DNA from: Paralithodes platypus
Lineage: Eukaryota; Arthropoda; Malacostraca; Decapoda; Lithodidae
Direction: 5' to 3'
DNA length: 64,000 nt
Assembly (NCBI GenBank): GCA_032716605.1
Contig: CM064523.1
Coordinates: forward strand, 45,478,215 to 45,542,214
The notes under the pieces were generated by a model. That model saw only the letters and a list, made by a program, of their open reading frames with translations, had not been told where the DNA came from and ran no database searches. Positions 10,690-20,860 of the stretch are shown here, piece by piece; the first letter of the stretch is position 1, and each line of letters starts with the position of its first letter. A program made the position numbers and the translations under genes.

Positions 10690-12913
10690 TAGTAGTAGGT
10701 AGCTAAGGTTAGGATACAAAAGAAGTGGGTGAGGAGAGCTGGAGGGATGCGAGAGGAAGGTGGAATGGTGAGGAGGGTGGAGAGGTTAAAGGAGGAGGAA
10801 ATCAGGGAGGAGTACAGGAGAGCAGTAGAAAGACGACTAGGTGGGTTCGACCTGGAATTTATGGAGGAAGTGGAGGAGATGAGCAAGGTGTTTAAGGAAG
10901 AGATCTGTTCAACATGTGAGGAGGTGTGTGGAGTGAGGAGAAGAGGGAGGGGAGTGAAAGGTACAGCATGGTGGACAGAAGAGGTATAAAATAGCTGTGG
11001 AAGAAAAGAAGAAAGCATATAGAGAGTGGTTGGGTAGTAGAGGGAATGAAGATTTCGAGAGACAGAAACGAGCGTGGTACGTGGAGAGAAAGAGGGTGGT
11101 GAAGAGAGTAGTGAAGGAAAGTAAGAGAAGAGTAGATGAGGAATTTGGAAGGAATCTGAGTGTAAAATGGAGGAAGAGTAAGAAACTGTTCTGGAAAGAA
11201 GTCAAGAAAGTTAGGGAAGGTAGCAAGGGAAACAGTAAGGGTGTGAAAGATAAGAATGGGAGAATGCTAGCCGAGAAGCGAGAGAGAGTCGAAAGATGGA
11301 GGGAGTACTTCAATGAGTTGCTAAAGGTAAGGAATGGAGAGCCAGCAAACAAAGTTGGATATGGTATGGGTGGGAGAAGAGAAGTAGTGGAGGAGGAGGT
11401 GGGTATCAGGAGGTCAGAAGTGTGGGAAGCCATGAAAAGAGTGAAGTTGGGGAAAGCACCAGGAACAGATGGAGTATGTGGGGAAATGTTGAGGTATGGT
11501 GGTGAGATAGTGATCGAATGGGTATGGAAAATGTGCAAACTAGCATGGGAGAAGGGGAGTGCACCCGATGACTGGAAGACTGGCAAAATAGTCCCCCTAT
11601 ATAAGGGCAAAGGGGAAAGAGGAGTGTGTGGTAACCACCGAGGAATATGTCTTCTAAGCGTAGTAGGGAAGGTATACAGTAGGGTAGTGATTGAGAGAGT
11701 GAGAGTGAGAACGGAGAAATGGATAGGCGACGAGCAGGGAGGTTTTAGGAAGGGAAGAGGATGTGTAGATCAGATTTATACCCTGAATTGTGTTGTGGAG
11801 AAATATCTGGAGAAGAAACAAAAGGTGTATGTTGCCTTTATGGACTTGGAGAAGTCCTATGACAGAGTGGATAGAAAAGGTTTGTGGAAAGTATTTAGAA
11901 TATACGGAGTAGATGGCAAGTTGCTGAAGGCAGTGAAGAGCGTGTATGAGGGTGTAAAGCGGCAGTACGTGTGGAGAGTGAGCAGAGCAAGTTCTTTGAC
12001 CTGAATATTTGTTTGAAACAGGGGTGTGTGATGTCCCCATGGTTGTTTACTGTATATATGGATGGAGTCATGAAAGAAATACTATCAAGAGCAGTGGATG
12101 TTGGTGTATCGCTGAAAAGGGAGGGAAATGAGTGGAAGCTACCTATACTGCTGTTTGCAGATGATACAGTTCTGATGAGTGATTATGAATGGGAGTTGCA
12201 GGGTCTGGTAAATGAGTTTGGAACAGTGTGCGAAAAACGAAATTTGAAGGTAAATGCGGGAAAGAGCAAGGTTATGGTCTTCGAAAGGGGTGAAGTCACA
12301 GAGTGTGAGGTGAAGCTGAACGGTCAGGCTATGGAGATCGTCAACTCTCTTACGTATCTGGGCAGTGTGTTGAGTAAGTGTGGGACTATGGAGAAGTGCG
12401 GGAGAGGGTGCAACAGGGGAGGATGGTTGTGGGAGCGCTGAAAGCAGTAACAAGAGATAGGGTGGTCAGTGTGGAGGTGGGGGGGTCCTTGCGTGACGGT
12501 GTGGTGATCCCGGCACTCACTTGCGGAAGCGAAGCATGGACGTTGGTTGGGAGACTCGGACCGGGAGTGGGAGCGGTGGAAGTGAGTTACTTGGGGGGTG
12601 CGTGCGGAATTGCATGGAGTGATGGACGGGCTGGTGGGGGGGAGGTGTGGTGTGGAGGTGGATGTGCTGGAGGGTGTGAAGGGGAGCAACTTCAGATGGT
12701 TAGGCCATGTGGAATGTGTGGAGGGCGAGAGAGTGACTGGGGGGTGTGCGAGGGCGGGGTGGGGGGACGGAGGGGGGGGAGGGATGGAGTGAGGAAGTAT
12801 ATGAACGAAGGCGGTGCTGGTTAGGGGGGAGGGGCGTCGACTGACTGGGGACAGAGGTGCATGGGAGCGGTTCGTTCGTGGCCACCCCTTTGGGGATCAC
12901 GGCCTCAGGCAAT

Positions 12914-12916
<3 letters not shown>
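10690..12916 (+). mobile_element. LINE family A, copy 2 (5'-truncated)
   Basis: Starts abruptly at GTAGTAGGTAGC, equivalent to 2640 in copy 1, and therefore lacks the leader and endonuclease. It ends at CAGGCAATAG followed by (TA)n. This is the best representative of family A in the window. Both ends touch (TA)n sequence, so a target-site duplication cannot be separated from the microsatellite. Confidence 0.85.
10729..12915 (+). pseudogene. Reverse transcriptase of LINE A copy 2
   Basis: Encodes the linker (about 10729-11200), an RT core at 10997-12004 and its continuation in another frame at 11971-12441. Visible motifs in order: KAPGTDGVCGEML, KIVPLYKGKG, GNHRGICLLSVVGKVYSR, GGFRKGRG, motif A VAFMDLEKSYDRV (catalytic Asp), QGCVMSPWLF and motif C LLFADDTVL (catalytic Asp pair intact). 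The C-terminal domain continues after another shift at about 12378-12824, and the last residues, HPFGDHGL, precede a TAG at the element's 3' end. Two or three frameshifts (near 10985, 11990 and 12370-12440) separate otherwise open segments, so the copy is inactive but not very old. The product would copy its own RNA at a nicked target. The family resembles RTE-type LINEs; this is from motifs only. Confidence 0.8.

Positions 12917-12944
<28 letters not shown>
12917..12944. repeat. (TA)n microsatellite at LINE A 3' end
   Basis: Perfect TA run replacing the GATA-type tail of copy 1. Confidence 0.9.
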
Positions 12945-12946
<2 letters not shown>

Positions 12947-13079
12947 ATTAATATGTTTTTTCCACCAACCAACTCCACCACTAAACTTAATTAATGAAAT
13001 CAACAAATACATGTGGCACTCCAAGGACTCGAAGCTAGCATACTCGCATCGAAATTCCGCGCACTTATGCATTACGCTA
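12947..13079 (-). repeat. tRNA-like repeat, copy 1
   Basis: About 130 bp shared with 13276-13404 (TTTTTTCCACCAACCAACT; CAACAAATACATGTGGCACT; AATTCCGCGCACTTATGCAT). On the minus strand it resembles a tRNA-derived SINE head: an A-box-like GCGTAATGCATAAGTGCGCGG followed about 30 nt later by a B-box-like sequence (mutated here to TAGCTTCGAGTCC). This copy has lost the canonical GGTTCGA. The identification as a SINE is tentative. Confidence 0.5.
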
Positions 13080-13275
13080 TAACGACAGTTACAGAAATAT
13101 GCACAAGCCTATGATTTATTATGCAGTTTCGAAACCTGCATATTAATCTGAGCATGTACACATATTCCAACTGCGCTATGGTAGCCTAATGTATAGACGA
13201 ATGGAAGGAGTAATTAATGGGGCACTTAGCCCTTTGAAAGGCCTGCTATAAATTGCTCCTGAACCAGAATTAATT

Positions 13276-13404
13276 ATTATGTTTTTTCCACCAACCAACT
13301 TCACTTCTTAACTCAATTAATGAAATCAACAAATACATGTGGCACTCCAAAGACTCGAACCTCGGATACTCACATCGAAATTCCGCGCACTTATGCATTA
13401 CGCA
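13276..13404 (-). repeat. tRNA-like repeat, copy 2
   Basis: Direct repeat of 12947-13079 in the same orientation, about 200 bp downstream. On the minus strand it contains GAGGTTCGAGTCTT, a good RNA polymerase III B-box, preceded by GCATAAGTGCGCGG as a possible A-box. No terminal CCA or complete clover-leaf was recognised, so it is not called a tRNA gene. Confidence 0.5.
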
Positions 13405-14180
13405 TTATATAAGGGAAGGTGTGTCAAACTAGATTAATGAGAAGCTTGCATATCCAGATATACAAAACAACAGGATATGGTACCTAAGTGGCAAAAAGAA
13501 CTGAGGGAAATGTAAAGAAGGAACGAGTCCCAGATGCCTGAGGGACCCAGACCGAGGTACAGACTTCGATAAAAAGCATCATAATAAAACAAGACGAAGA
13601 CCCTCTGTATTTGTGACCATAACTTAGGCTAATAGCTTTTGCTCTTCACTTTGGTAAATGGAACACTGAAGGATGATAGATGCGTAAAAGTGTAGGTGGA
13701 GTGAGATAGGACTGAGGGTTATAGTGGAAGGTCTGGGTGACAAATATAGAGTGGTGTGTTACCATTTGTGGGGGTCATGATGAAAGGTTGTTTGGCTGGG
13801 GGAAACGAGGGGGAGGTTGTTTGTAGAATGATTGTTCACATGGGTAATATGAGGGAGTCTGTTCCTAAGCCATCACCATTTATCTTATGATTGACTCCCG
13901 ATATACACACAATACCGGTCAAATGTTCTAGTTCCCTTGATCGATAAATATCCAGTGGTGCAGGGTATTATAATAGTTTATGTCTGGTTGTGTCTGGTTG
14001 TGTCTGTTTGCTAGTTCTTTCATTTCACACCTCCCCCTCCATTTTATGTGTTTTGCAATTGAAGTGCCTCCAATAGCTTTATCTCTATATTTTAATTATT
14101 TTTCTGTCTTGCTAATAGCTATACCTTGAAAATTCACCATCCATCATATAGCCCTTCTGTTTAAAAAATTGGTGTTGTAT
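13405..14180. other. Non-coding stretch
   Basis: No gene, RT motif or clear repeat was seen. Base composition becomes G-rich around 13690-13860. Confidence 0.5.
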
Positions 14181-14665
14181 TTAACCCCTTACGGACGGGG
14201 ATATTTGCGATTTATACAACCTGTGTGGCGGGCATATTTTCCCTAAACGAGCTTCATTCCATGTTCTTTTTCATGAATAAACAAGAGCCAGAGCGTAATA
14301 CAATTACGTATCCATGAAAGGGCGATAATAGAGTTTTCCAATGACACCTGAATCATCCTTCTACGACAACGGGTTCTCCTGCAATGATGTTGCAACACGA
14401 GTGCAAAAACCCTAAAATACAGTAATTTCTTCAGATTTAACCTGTCTCGCGAGGTTAGGGATGTGTAGAGGTGTGGTGGGACTGTCAGTGGCGGAACTAG
14501 GTCCATGCCGAACGGTCAGAACCCGCCTGCGGTCCTCCCAACGCATGGACTCTCTCTCAGAGCCGATAATGTGCTCAAAATCCCACCCATATATTGTCGT
14601 GTCCCGCTGAATAGGCCATGGTTCTCTCACTCGACTATTGTCGAGTCCCGCGGCTTGAGTGTTAA
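14181..14665 (+). mobile_element. TTAA MITE-1, copy 1
   Basis: A 485-bp element bounded by TTAA, beginning TTAACCCCTTACGGACGG and ending GAGTGTTAA. It shares its body with three other copies at 21475-21958, 25836-26322 and 52966-53454, for example the ATGAAAGGGC and GCAACACGAGTGCAAAAA blocks. It has no coding capacity. The TTAA target duplication and CCC terminus fit piggyBac-type transposons. It is the most diverged of the four copies. Confidence 0.8.
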
Positions 14666-14904
14666 ATTAAAACAAAAATAAGTGTGTCAGCATGCATAAA
14701 AAGAAGCACATCATGATAAAGCTATATAAATAATACCACCAGAATTCACCCTGGCCTAAACACTGAATATATTGTTCATATTAAATCATGATGCACTCGC
14801 AAAAAAAGAGCTTACATACATCATACCTGGCAGTGTATACAGTGTATAAATAACTTGTTCTATTGTAATATACTGAACAATGATAACAGTATTTTTTATC
14901 TATT

Positions 14905-14906
<2 letters not shown>

Positions 14907-14942
<36 letters not shown>
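14907..14942. repeat. (TG)18 microsatellite
   Basis: Perfect TG run just beyond the 3' end of antisense LINE F. Confidence 0.95.
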
Positions 14943-14945
<3 letters not shown>

Positions 14946-14974
14946 ATCTATTTGTAAGTTTACAGGAATTGAGC

Positions 14975-16590
14975 TTAAGTTCGTGGTGTTCCTTCTGCTT
15001 GTTTCATTTGATCATATTTCTCTTTAAAGCTATGGATAGTTTTGGCAAACACTACTTTTTCCTGTAAGGCATTCCACTTCTCAATTGACCTTGTTGTAAA
15101 GCTGACTTTTCTGACATCCTTCTTGCCTCGCATTGTTGCCAATTTCTGACTTTGTCCTTCACAACGTTGGCGTGATGAAGTTATCCCGATCGAAAAATTC
15201 AAGTCCATTGACACACTTGTAAAGTGTAATCATGTCCCCCCTCTCTCTCTCCTCTCTTCTAGTGTGGTTAAGCTAATTTTTGCCAGTCGTTCCTTGTATG
15301 TTAATCCTCGTAGTTCTGGTACCCATCGTGTCAAGGCTCTCTGTACTTTTTTCCAACTTTTTAATATGTTTTTTTTTTTAAAGTGAGGGCTCCACACCAC
15401 AGCAGCATACTCCAGGATGGGTCTTGTGTTTGCCATTAATGAATATGCATTTCTCACCTTTTCATTTACATGATCTTGATAATGTTGAGCTTATCATGAC
15501 ACCCAAATCCTTTCTCTTTTGTAACTTTTCAAGATAAATCTCTCCAATTTTGCATTGTCGGTGTGGTCGTCGAGTGCTATCACCTATCTCCATTATGTGA
15601 CATTTGTCTGCGTTAAATTGTAATTGCCATGCTTGACTCCATTCGTACAGTTTAGTTATATAATGTTGAAAGGCTGTGCAGGACTCTTTATCTTGAGCTC
15701 TTCTTAATATCTTGGCATCATCAGCAAACATGCTAATGTAGCTTCCAGTGTTTATGTTGGTAGGCATTTCATTAACGTCAATCAGGAACAGTACAGGAAC
15801 TAATACAGACCCTTGTGGCACCCCACCTGTTACATTTACCCAACTGGAATACTTATCTCTAATGACTGTCCTCGTTTTCCTTCCAATTAGAAAGTCCATC
15901 ATCCATTTCAAAAGCTGTCCTGAGATTCCTCCCTTTTTCTCTAATATACCTGTATATACAAGTTTCTGGTGTGGTTCACGGTTGACTACGGATTGGGCCC
16001 ATACGGGATTGGGCCCACTTAGGTTAGGTTAGGTTAGGTTAGGTTCCAATCCCGTGGGCCCAATCCCGTATGGGCCCAATTCCATATGGACCCAATCCCG
16101 TATGGGCCCAATCCCTATGGAACCGTGGTACACTGTCAAAGGATTTCTTAAAGTCTAAATAAACACAATCTACCCATCCATCTCTCTCTTGAACTATCTC
16201 TGTAACACGATGATAAACATTGAGTAGATTAGACACACATGATTGCCCTGATCGGAAACCAAACTACTGGTCTGTTAATATTTTCCTTTCCTCCAAATGC
16301 TGTATCCATCTATCTCTAATAATTGTCTCCATAACCTTACACATGACACTTGTGAGGGATATAGTTCAGAGGGTATTCTCTTGAACCTTGTTTTATACAA
16401 AGGAATGATGTTAGCCGCTTACCTTCTCTCAGTGATTTACTGAAAATCAGCCATAGTGGATAGCTCAATTCTGCAACACATTCATGTAATACCCAGCACG
16501 AGATACTCTCTGGGCCCATCACTTTTCTTTTGTCCAAACTATTTATCTTTGCTTGAATGTCCTCCTTGGTGACCAGTATGTTATCCGTTC
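14975..16590 (-). pseudogene. Reverse transcriptase and C-terminal domain of LINE F
   Basis: Fragments read on the minus strand as KRKVMGPESISCWVLHE and SYPLWLIFSKSLREGK (16537-16400), VYLDFKKSFDSVP (motif A, about 16170-16130), WMMDFLIGRKTRTVIRDKYS, GGVPQGSVLVPVLFL, MFADDAKIL (motif C, catalytic pair intact) and WQLQFNADKCHIMEIG (15911-15560). The C-terminal block RPILEYAAVVWSPH and LTTLEERRERG follows to about 15230. Frameshifts near 16350-16250 and 15460 and the fold-back insertion in motif A inactivate it. Confidence 0.8.
15976..16130. mobile_element. Small fold-back element with TTAGG array in its loop
   Basis: Two perfect 27-bp inverted arms (15992-16018 and 16054-16080; ATTGGGCCCATACGGGATT continuing GGGCCCAC) flank five TTAGG units (16019-16045). 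Outside the arms, both sides carry CACGGTT with a similar spacer, and on the right a second ATTGGGCCCATACGGGATTG-type unit is added. The block interrupts the conserved FDSVPH segment of LINE F, so it is an insertion. A GTGGT on each side is a possible target duplication. Confidence 0.75.
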
Positions 16591-17036
16591 TTAACCCGTG
16601 GAGCCCCGGCTAGTTTTGTAATGTTTGCGCACCAGAACCCGGCCGGTTTTCAAAAAATGGTTTTATTCCAGAAACAATAGCGAATGGGTTAGGAATGAAG
16701 GAAAAACCACGAAAAACCGCTCAAAAAGCTTAAAAAATGGTCCTACAGAGCCCCCGAAAACGGATTTTACAAGAGTAAAAAATTGAAAGCAATTATCCCC
16801 AAAAAACAGGTTATTGCGCGCTCGCGCGCACGCACGTGGACTTTGAGAGTTTTCAACCATCGGCACGGTTGCGTGGGATACGTACACAGTTCCCATAGAA
16901 ATCTGAGCCCTCTTGAGTGGCTACACCTGAGGTTACGGTCGGCGCAATTAGGGTGACGCGCCAGGCGCGTCTCTGGGGCTGTGCGTTACATACATCGCCG
17001 ACGCGTCAGGCGCGTCGCTGGGGCTGTACGGGTTAA
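16591..17036 (+). mobile_element. TTAA MITE-3, copy 1
   Basis: 446 bp from TTAACCCGTGGAGCCCCGG to CTGGGGCTGTACGGGTTAA. The ends are inverted repeats with mismatches. It interrupts LINE F between the codons for PAGAGEQ and RTDN; removing it with one TTAA restores the frame, proving a TTAA target duplication. A second copy lies at 28174-28602 in the opposite orientation. It has no transposase. Confidence 0.85.
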
Positions 17037-17403
17037 TTGCTCTCCAGCTCCTGCGGGTTCCCTTACAAATTCGGTTTCGTTTACAAATACTGATTGAAAC
17101 TTTGTGTTCAGTATCTCGCTCATCTTCTCCTCTTTGTCATAAGTAACATCATCAACCACCGATGTTTTCTATCTTATCCGTGACTTTCATTTTCCCTCTT
17201 ACATAGTTATAAAATAGATATGGATCACTGTCGCATTTCTGTATAATATTATTTTCAAAGTTTTCTTCCTCCTCTCTCCTCACTTTGGTGTAAACATTTC
17301 TTGTTTGCTTGTATCGCTGGTATGATTGTTCTGTTTTCTGTCTTTGGTATTTTTTTCATAGAAGGTCTCTTTCTTCTTTTACCATTCTAAATGTTTTGTT
17401 ATA

Positions 17404-18330
17404 TCACCGTTTTTTCTGTTTAATTCCCGTTTTCCACTTTGGAATACATTTTGTCACTCCGTCGTTAATAACCTCACAAAAACGTTCATATTGTCGGTCT
17501 ATGTCTTGGTCCTGAAGCTCATGCTCCCAATTACTTCCTTGAAATAATTTCTGCATCATACTGAAGCTTCCTTTTTCCAAAAATGAGCCTCTCTTCCTTG
17601 TGAACTTCCTTTTTTCATCAATATCATAGTTAATAATAAAGTCAAATCTTAATAAGACATGATCACTTTTCCCCAAAGGTGGCAAATATTCTATTGATGT
17701 TACCTCTTCTTTATCCCTAGCAAAGAATATATCCAAGGTTGATGGTTCATCCTGTCCTCTCATTTGCGTAGGTTCGTTTACATGTTGATGCATAAAGAAA
17801 TCCATCATTAAATCTAGCAACCTATGACTCCAACTATGTTAATTTGATCTTGCATCCAGTTCCACCCAGTCAATATTACCACTATTAAAATACCGTGTTA
17901 GAATTACTCTATTTTGCTTATCCTCCACTTCCTGTAGGAATCTATGCAGATCACATATGGTAGCATTAATTTTGTCTTTATACTCAGTACTGTTACATGC
18001 GTTCATTAAAGGAGGCATATAAACATTAATGATTACGATGTGTTAATTTCCATTTGTATCTCTACTGCTACTGTCTCACTCATGTGGGAATCATTAGTCA
18101 ATATTTGTTTCGGTTATATATCGTTTCTAGTGATAATGATTACTCCTCCTCCCCTTTTACCTACTCTGTCATTTCTCCAAACATCGTATCCTTCGGCAAC
18201 TAGAACTTCATTCCAGATTTGTTGATTAGAGTTTGGTTTCAGTAAACATATCACACGATAATTTTGTATCAATTAATAGCTTCTTTAATTCTAGAACCTT
18301 GGATATAAAACAGTCTATGTTTGTGTACAT
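17404..18330 (-). pseudogene. Endonuclease domain of LINE F
   Basis: Minus-strand pieces: YTNIDCFISK (about 18330), EVLVAEGYDVWRNDRVG, KRGGGVIII (about 18210-18120), ILTRYFNSGNIDWVEL (the GDFN block degraded to TRYFN, about 17910-17860), and a longer open segment (17820-17404) with RGQDEPSTLDIFFARDKEE and GKSDHVLLRFDF, the SDH catalytic block intact. This is the usual APE-type order for CR1/L2 LINEs. Stops at about 18115 and 17825 break it. Confidence 0.75.
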
Positions 18331-18614
18331 TATACGTAACCTGCTATTGTTCTTGGTTTCTACATATCTAATAGAAATGTTTGCACAATAATTGTTCTGT
18401 GGTGCTCATCTTCTTGTTGTTTGATGTACCATTTGTTCACCCGAAGTCCCAACACACTGAAATGTTTGTTTTGTCATTCTCAGAACGTTCATCGTTAAGT
18501 TGTTTGGCTTCGTTTAGTTTTCCCTTCAAAATGTCTCAGTCTTCCTTGCTTATATCCCTTCGCAGCTTTAGAATTATGTTCGTATTCCTTATCTTCCTTC
18601 AGTTTCCCTGCATT

Positions 18615-18618
<4 letters not shown>

Positions 18619-18658
<40 letters not shown>
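18619..18658. repeat. (TG)20 microsatellite
   Basis: Perfect TG run adjoining the 5' end of antisense LINE F. Confidence 0.95.
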
Positions 18659-18662
<4 letters not shown>

Positions 18663-18811
18663 AGCGAGCTAATGTATTATGTCTGTGTAGATCCTTATGT
18701 TTCTTTGTGTATGATTTCCACGGTAAGTGGTTGTGTGTCTGTTTGTACACACGAGCGATATAGGTTTTATTTACTCTCGTGAGTGTGTACAGTGGCCCTC
18801 GATTATATCCT

Positions 18812-18814
<3 letters not shown>

Positions 18815-18908
<94 letters not shown>
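18815..18908. repeat. (TC)n microsatellite, about 94 bp
   Basis: Uninterrupted TC run; translations through it (poly Leu-Ser) are artefacts. Confidence 0.97.
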
Positions 18909-18910
<2 letters not shown>

Positions 18911-19391
18911 TCTCCAAAACACGCCCCCCACCCCACTGAGCTATTCATCTCCTAGCCCCTCCCCCCCACCCCACTTACGGGACCCCCGTTGGGTCCTCCT
19001 TTCATCTTTATATTTTTCTTCTTTACGTCACGTTTACGCTTTATTGATTATACGCCTGGCCCTGTCGCTCTCAATTTACTCTTACAGTTTTATATTTGCT
19101 TGTTCAAAATTGAAATATATATTTATGTACTTCTTTATTATGATACGTTGTTATGTATCTGTTATTTAGAAGTGAGAAAGTGTGAGAGAGTGACTGAGCT
19201 TGTGAGAGTGAGTTGATCAGAAACGTTCCGTCGGACACAAACATAATTGTTACTCTATACCGATGGGATTCGAAACCAAGATGGCAGATTTTGCATACAT
19301 AGTACACATAATGACATGCATATGCCATTCTCATGAAATACATTTATATTCATACCGCAGTATTGAACAACACTTATTTGTCTTGTTCCAG
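18909..19391. other. Non-coding stretch upstream of the Dscam-like exon
   Basis: C-rich at 18920-18990, then AT-rich, with a TGAGAGAGTGACTGAG-type motif at about 19172-19205 that resembles 50825-50885. Presumably intronic if the exon at 19392 is real. No other exon was recognised. Confidence 0.5.
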
Positions 19392-19543
19392 TGGTGGTGC
19401 AAGAGTTTGAGGTCCGTGTGTATGACGAATACGTGATTGGCAGAAATACTGGTTTACTGCGGTGTGTGGTACCATCCTTCGTCAGGGACCTCGTAACGGT
19501 CAACTCCTGGGTTAGAGATCACCAATATCACATCTACATGGAG
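19392..19543 (+). CDS. Exon encoding part of an Ig domain, Dscam-like
   Basis: A 152-nt open segment between a good 3' splice site (TCTTGTTCCAG) and a 5' splice site (GAG then GTCAGT). It encodes 50 residues starting VVQEFEVRVYDEYVIGRNTG and containing LLRCVVPSFV, then VNSWVRD. The Cys of strand B and the Trp of strand C are spaced as in an Ig domain. The CxxPSFVxDxVxVxSW pattern is the signature of the N-terminal half of Ig2 in arthropod Dscam proteins, the half encoded by the variable exon 4 cluster in insects. Dscam is a membrane Ig/fibronectin protein of neurons, and of immune cells in arthropods. It starts after the first base of a codon and ends at a codon boundary. No neighbouring variant exon was recognised. 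Dscam1 versus a Dscam paralogue cannot be decided from 50 residues. Confidence 0.75.
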
Positions 19544-20559
19544 GTCAGTACAGCATAATAGTGTTATGGTTTCATGTTAACTGTAATATCCTATCCTAAC
19601 CTATCTCAGAAGAAATATCCTTTTACCTTGAAACCCTTCAAACAACGTGTGTCCGGGCATTTTGATTCGTAATTGATTGTAACTTACCTTGAAAATTTGA
19701 CACTCGCTACAGGCAACCTTTGTTTTTGTCCCCTTCATTTACACAGGACAAACAGTGCAAATATAACCTTGACGTAGATCATTTGTGTAAACAATATTCT
19801 TGTGTTTTACCTTAGCCTAAGTTCATAACCTACTTTTCCATTCTACCAAGCTAATATAGAGTAGTTCATTACAGATTAGCCTAATTTACCAAGCCGTTTG
19901 AGCCCAAAAGCTACCACTAACTTCATTGGAAGGATATATTATGTTGGATGATCTGGGTTCATGATGTCTCAGATTCCTGTCATCTGTCTTGCTTTATTAT
20001 ATCTATTATCTGTCACTTTGGGCTAGATTCATTAACTAGTTAATTTAAGTATCGGTAGCATAAATAAATAATTTGTTGTTTATTGTCATGTGTGCTCCTG
20101 TCACAACCTAATATTGTTTCATGGGGATCGACTGTTTGCATTTCAACTCGACCTACTATGAGTACCATAGCCTAGCTTGTCTAAAAACTTCATATATATA
20201 TTTTAGCTTGGCTGAATATCATAACCACACGTAATATAGTATTTCCCGTATGGAGCTACCGGTAAGCATATACACATATGTTAAGCACGTTATAAATACC
20301 TACTGTATATTGGTCAGGAAACACCGTGCCTATGCCTGGGATGGAGCCTGAGCTACATATATGGAAGTTCCAGCTTCTACTCACATTACTCTTAACTCTT
20401 ATCTGACCTCCCTTCTTCCTCCAAACTCCTCGAAAACCCTCTAACCTCTCACTTTTCCCTAACTTCCACAGCAAACTCTCCCGACCTCCTCTCCGCTTTT
20501 CCTTTACTACCCTTACAAATGGCTCCTATCATAACCTCAACGTAGACAAGAGGAGAGAT
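19544..20559. other. Presumed intron downstream of the Dscam-like exon
   Basis: AT-rich non-coding sequence with one LINE G fragment (19618-19760). No second-half Ig2 exon was recognised. Confidence 0.45.
19618..19760 (+). mobile_element. LINE G 3' fragment
   Basis: The segment CTTCAAACAACGTGTGTCCG, then GGCATTTTG, then CTCGCTACAGGCA matches the 3' end of the LINE piece on the minus strand at 45478-45755, which has the same block order (NCFKLRVSRHF, then GACGCTCGCTACAGGCA). It is a short, decayed 3' end without RT. Confidence 0.5.
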
Positions 20560-20860
20560 GTTGCATCTATCTCAAAGTGGGTACCCGTGGAGGGCACCCA
20601 CCTTTCAACAAACTACCATCCCCATTATGTCAGGTATCTAACACAAGAGTGAAACAAATTTCCCAGTCTTTCTTCCACTCAACAAGTAAGCTTTGGAACT
20701 GTCTCTCATTTTGTCTTTCCCTTGAACTGCTTCAAGCTCCGCGTGTCCAGACATTGTGTCTCTAACGTACCTTGAATTTGGTTCTCTATCACTATTTCAA
20801 CTTTGGGGGAGACACTTGTTACAGACAGCTTTGACTGTTATCTCCTTCATACCCATTGAC
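20560..20860 (+). mobile_element. LINE G 3' fragment
   Basis: Contains SFFHSTSKLWNCL, then LELLQAPRVQTLCL, a decayed version of the LINE C-terminal motif (FxxSxxLWNSLP, then FKxRVxxH) seen at 45478-45755 and 38300-38860. It is followed by the GGGGGAGACACTTGTTACAG block of the 3' untranslated region. 5'-truncated. Confidence 0.55.

Larger units (their letters stand above)
14945..18612 (-). mobile_element. LINE family F (CR1/L2-like), antisense
   Basis: Nearly full-length ORF2-type LINE read from right to left: charged N-terminal segment (about 18612-18400), endonuclease (about 18330-17580), linker (17570-17400), RT (about 16560-15480) and C-terminal domain (15457-14960). Two younger insertions interrupt it, MITE-3 (16591-17036) and a fold-back element (about 15976-16130). 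Several stops and frameshifts are present. The element lies between two (TG)n tracts (14907-14942 and 18619-18658), suggesting insertion into a TG microsatellite. Confidence 0.8.

Noticed and set aside
10909..11610. 233-codon minus-strand open frame
   Set aside because: Antisense of the LINE A linker and RT start; no domain.
16019..16045. TTAGG repeats considered as a chromosome end
   Set aside because: Only five units, enclosed in a fold-back insertion inside a LINE; interstitial.
19360..20600. Second-half Ig2 exon downstream of the Dscam-like exon
   Set aside because: Scanned for the expected Leu-Pro-Ser-Gly-Glu-Leu-type strand and Tyr-x-Cys motif between splice sites; nothing convincing was found.
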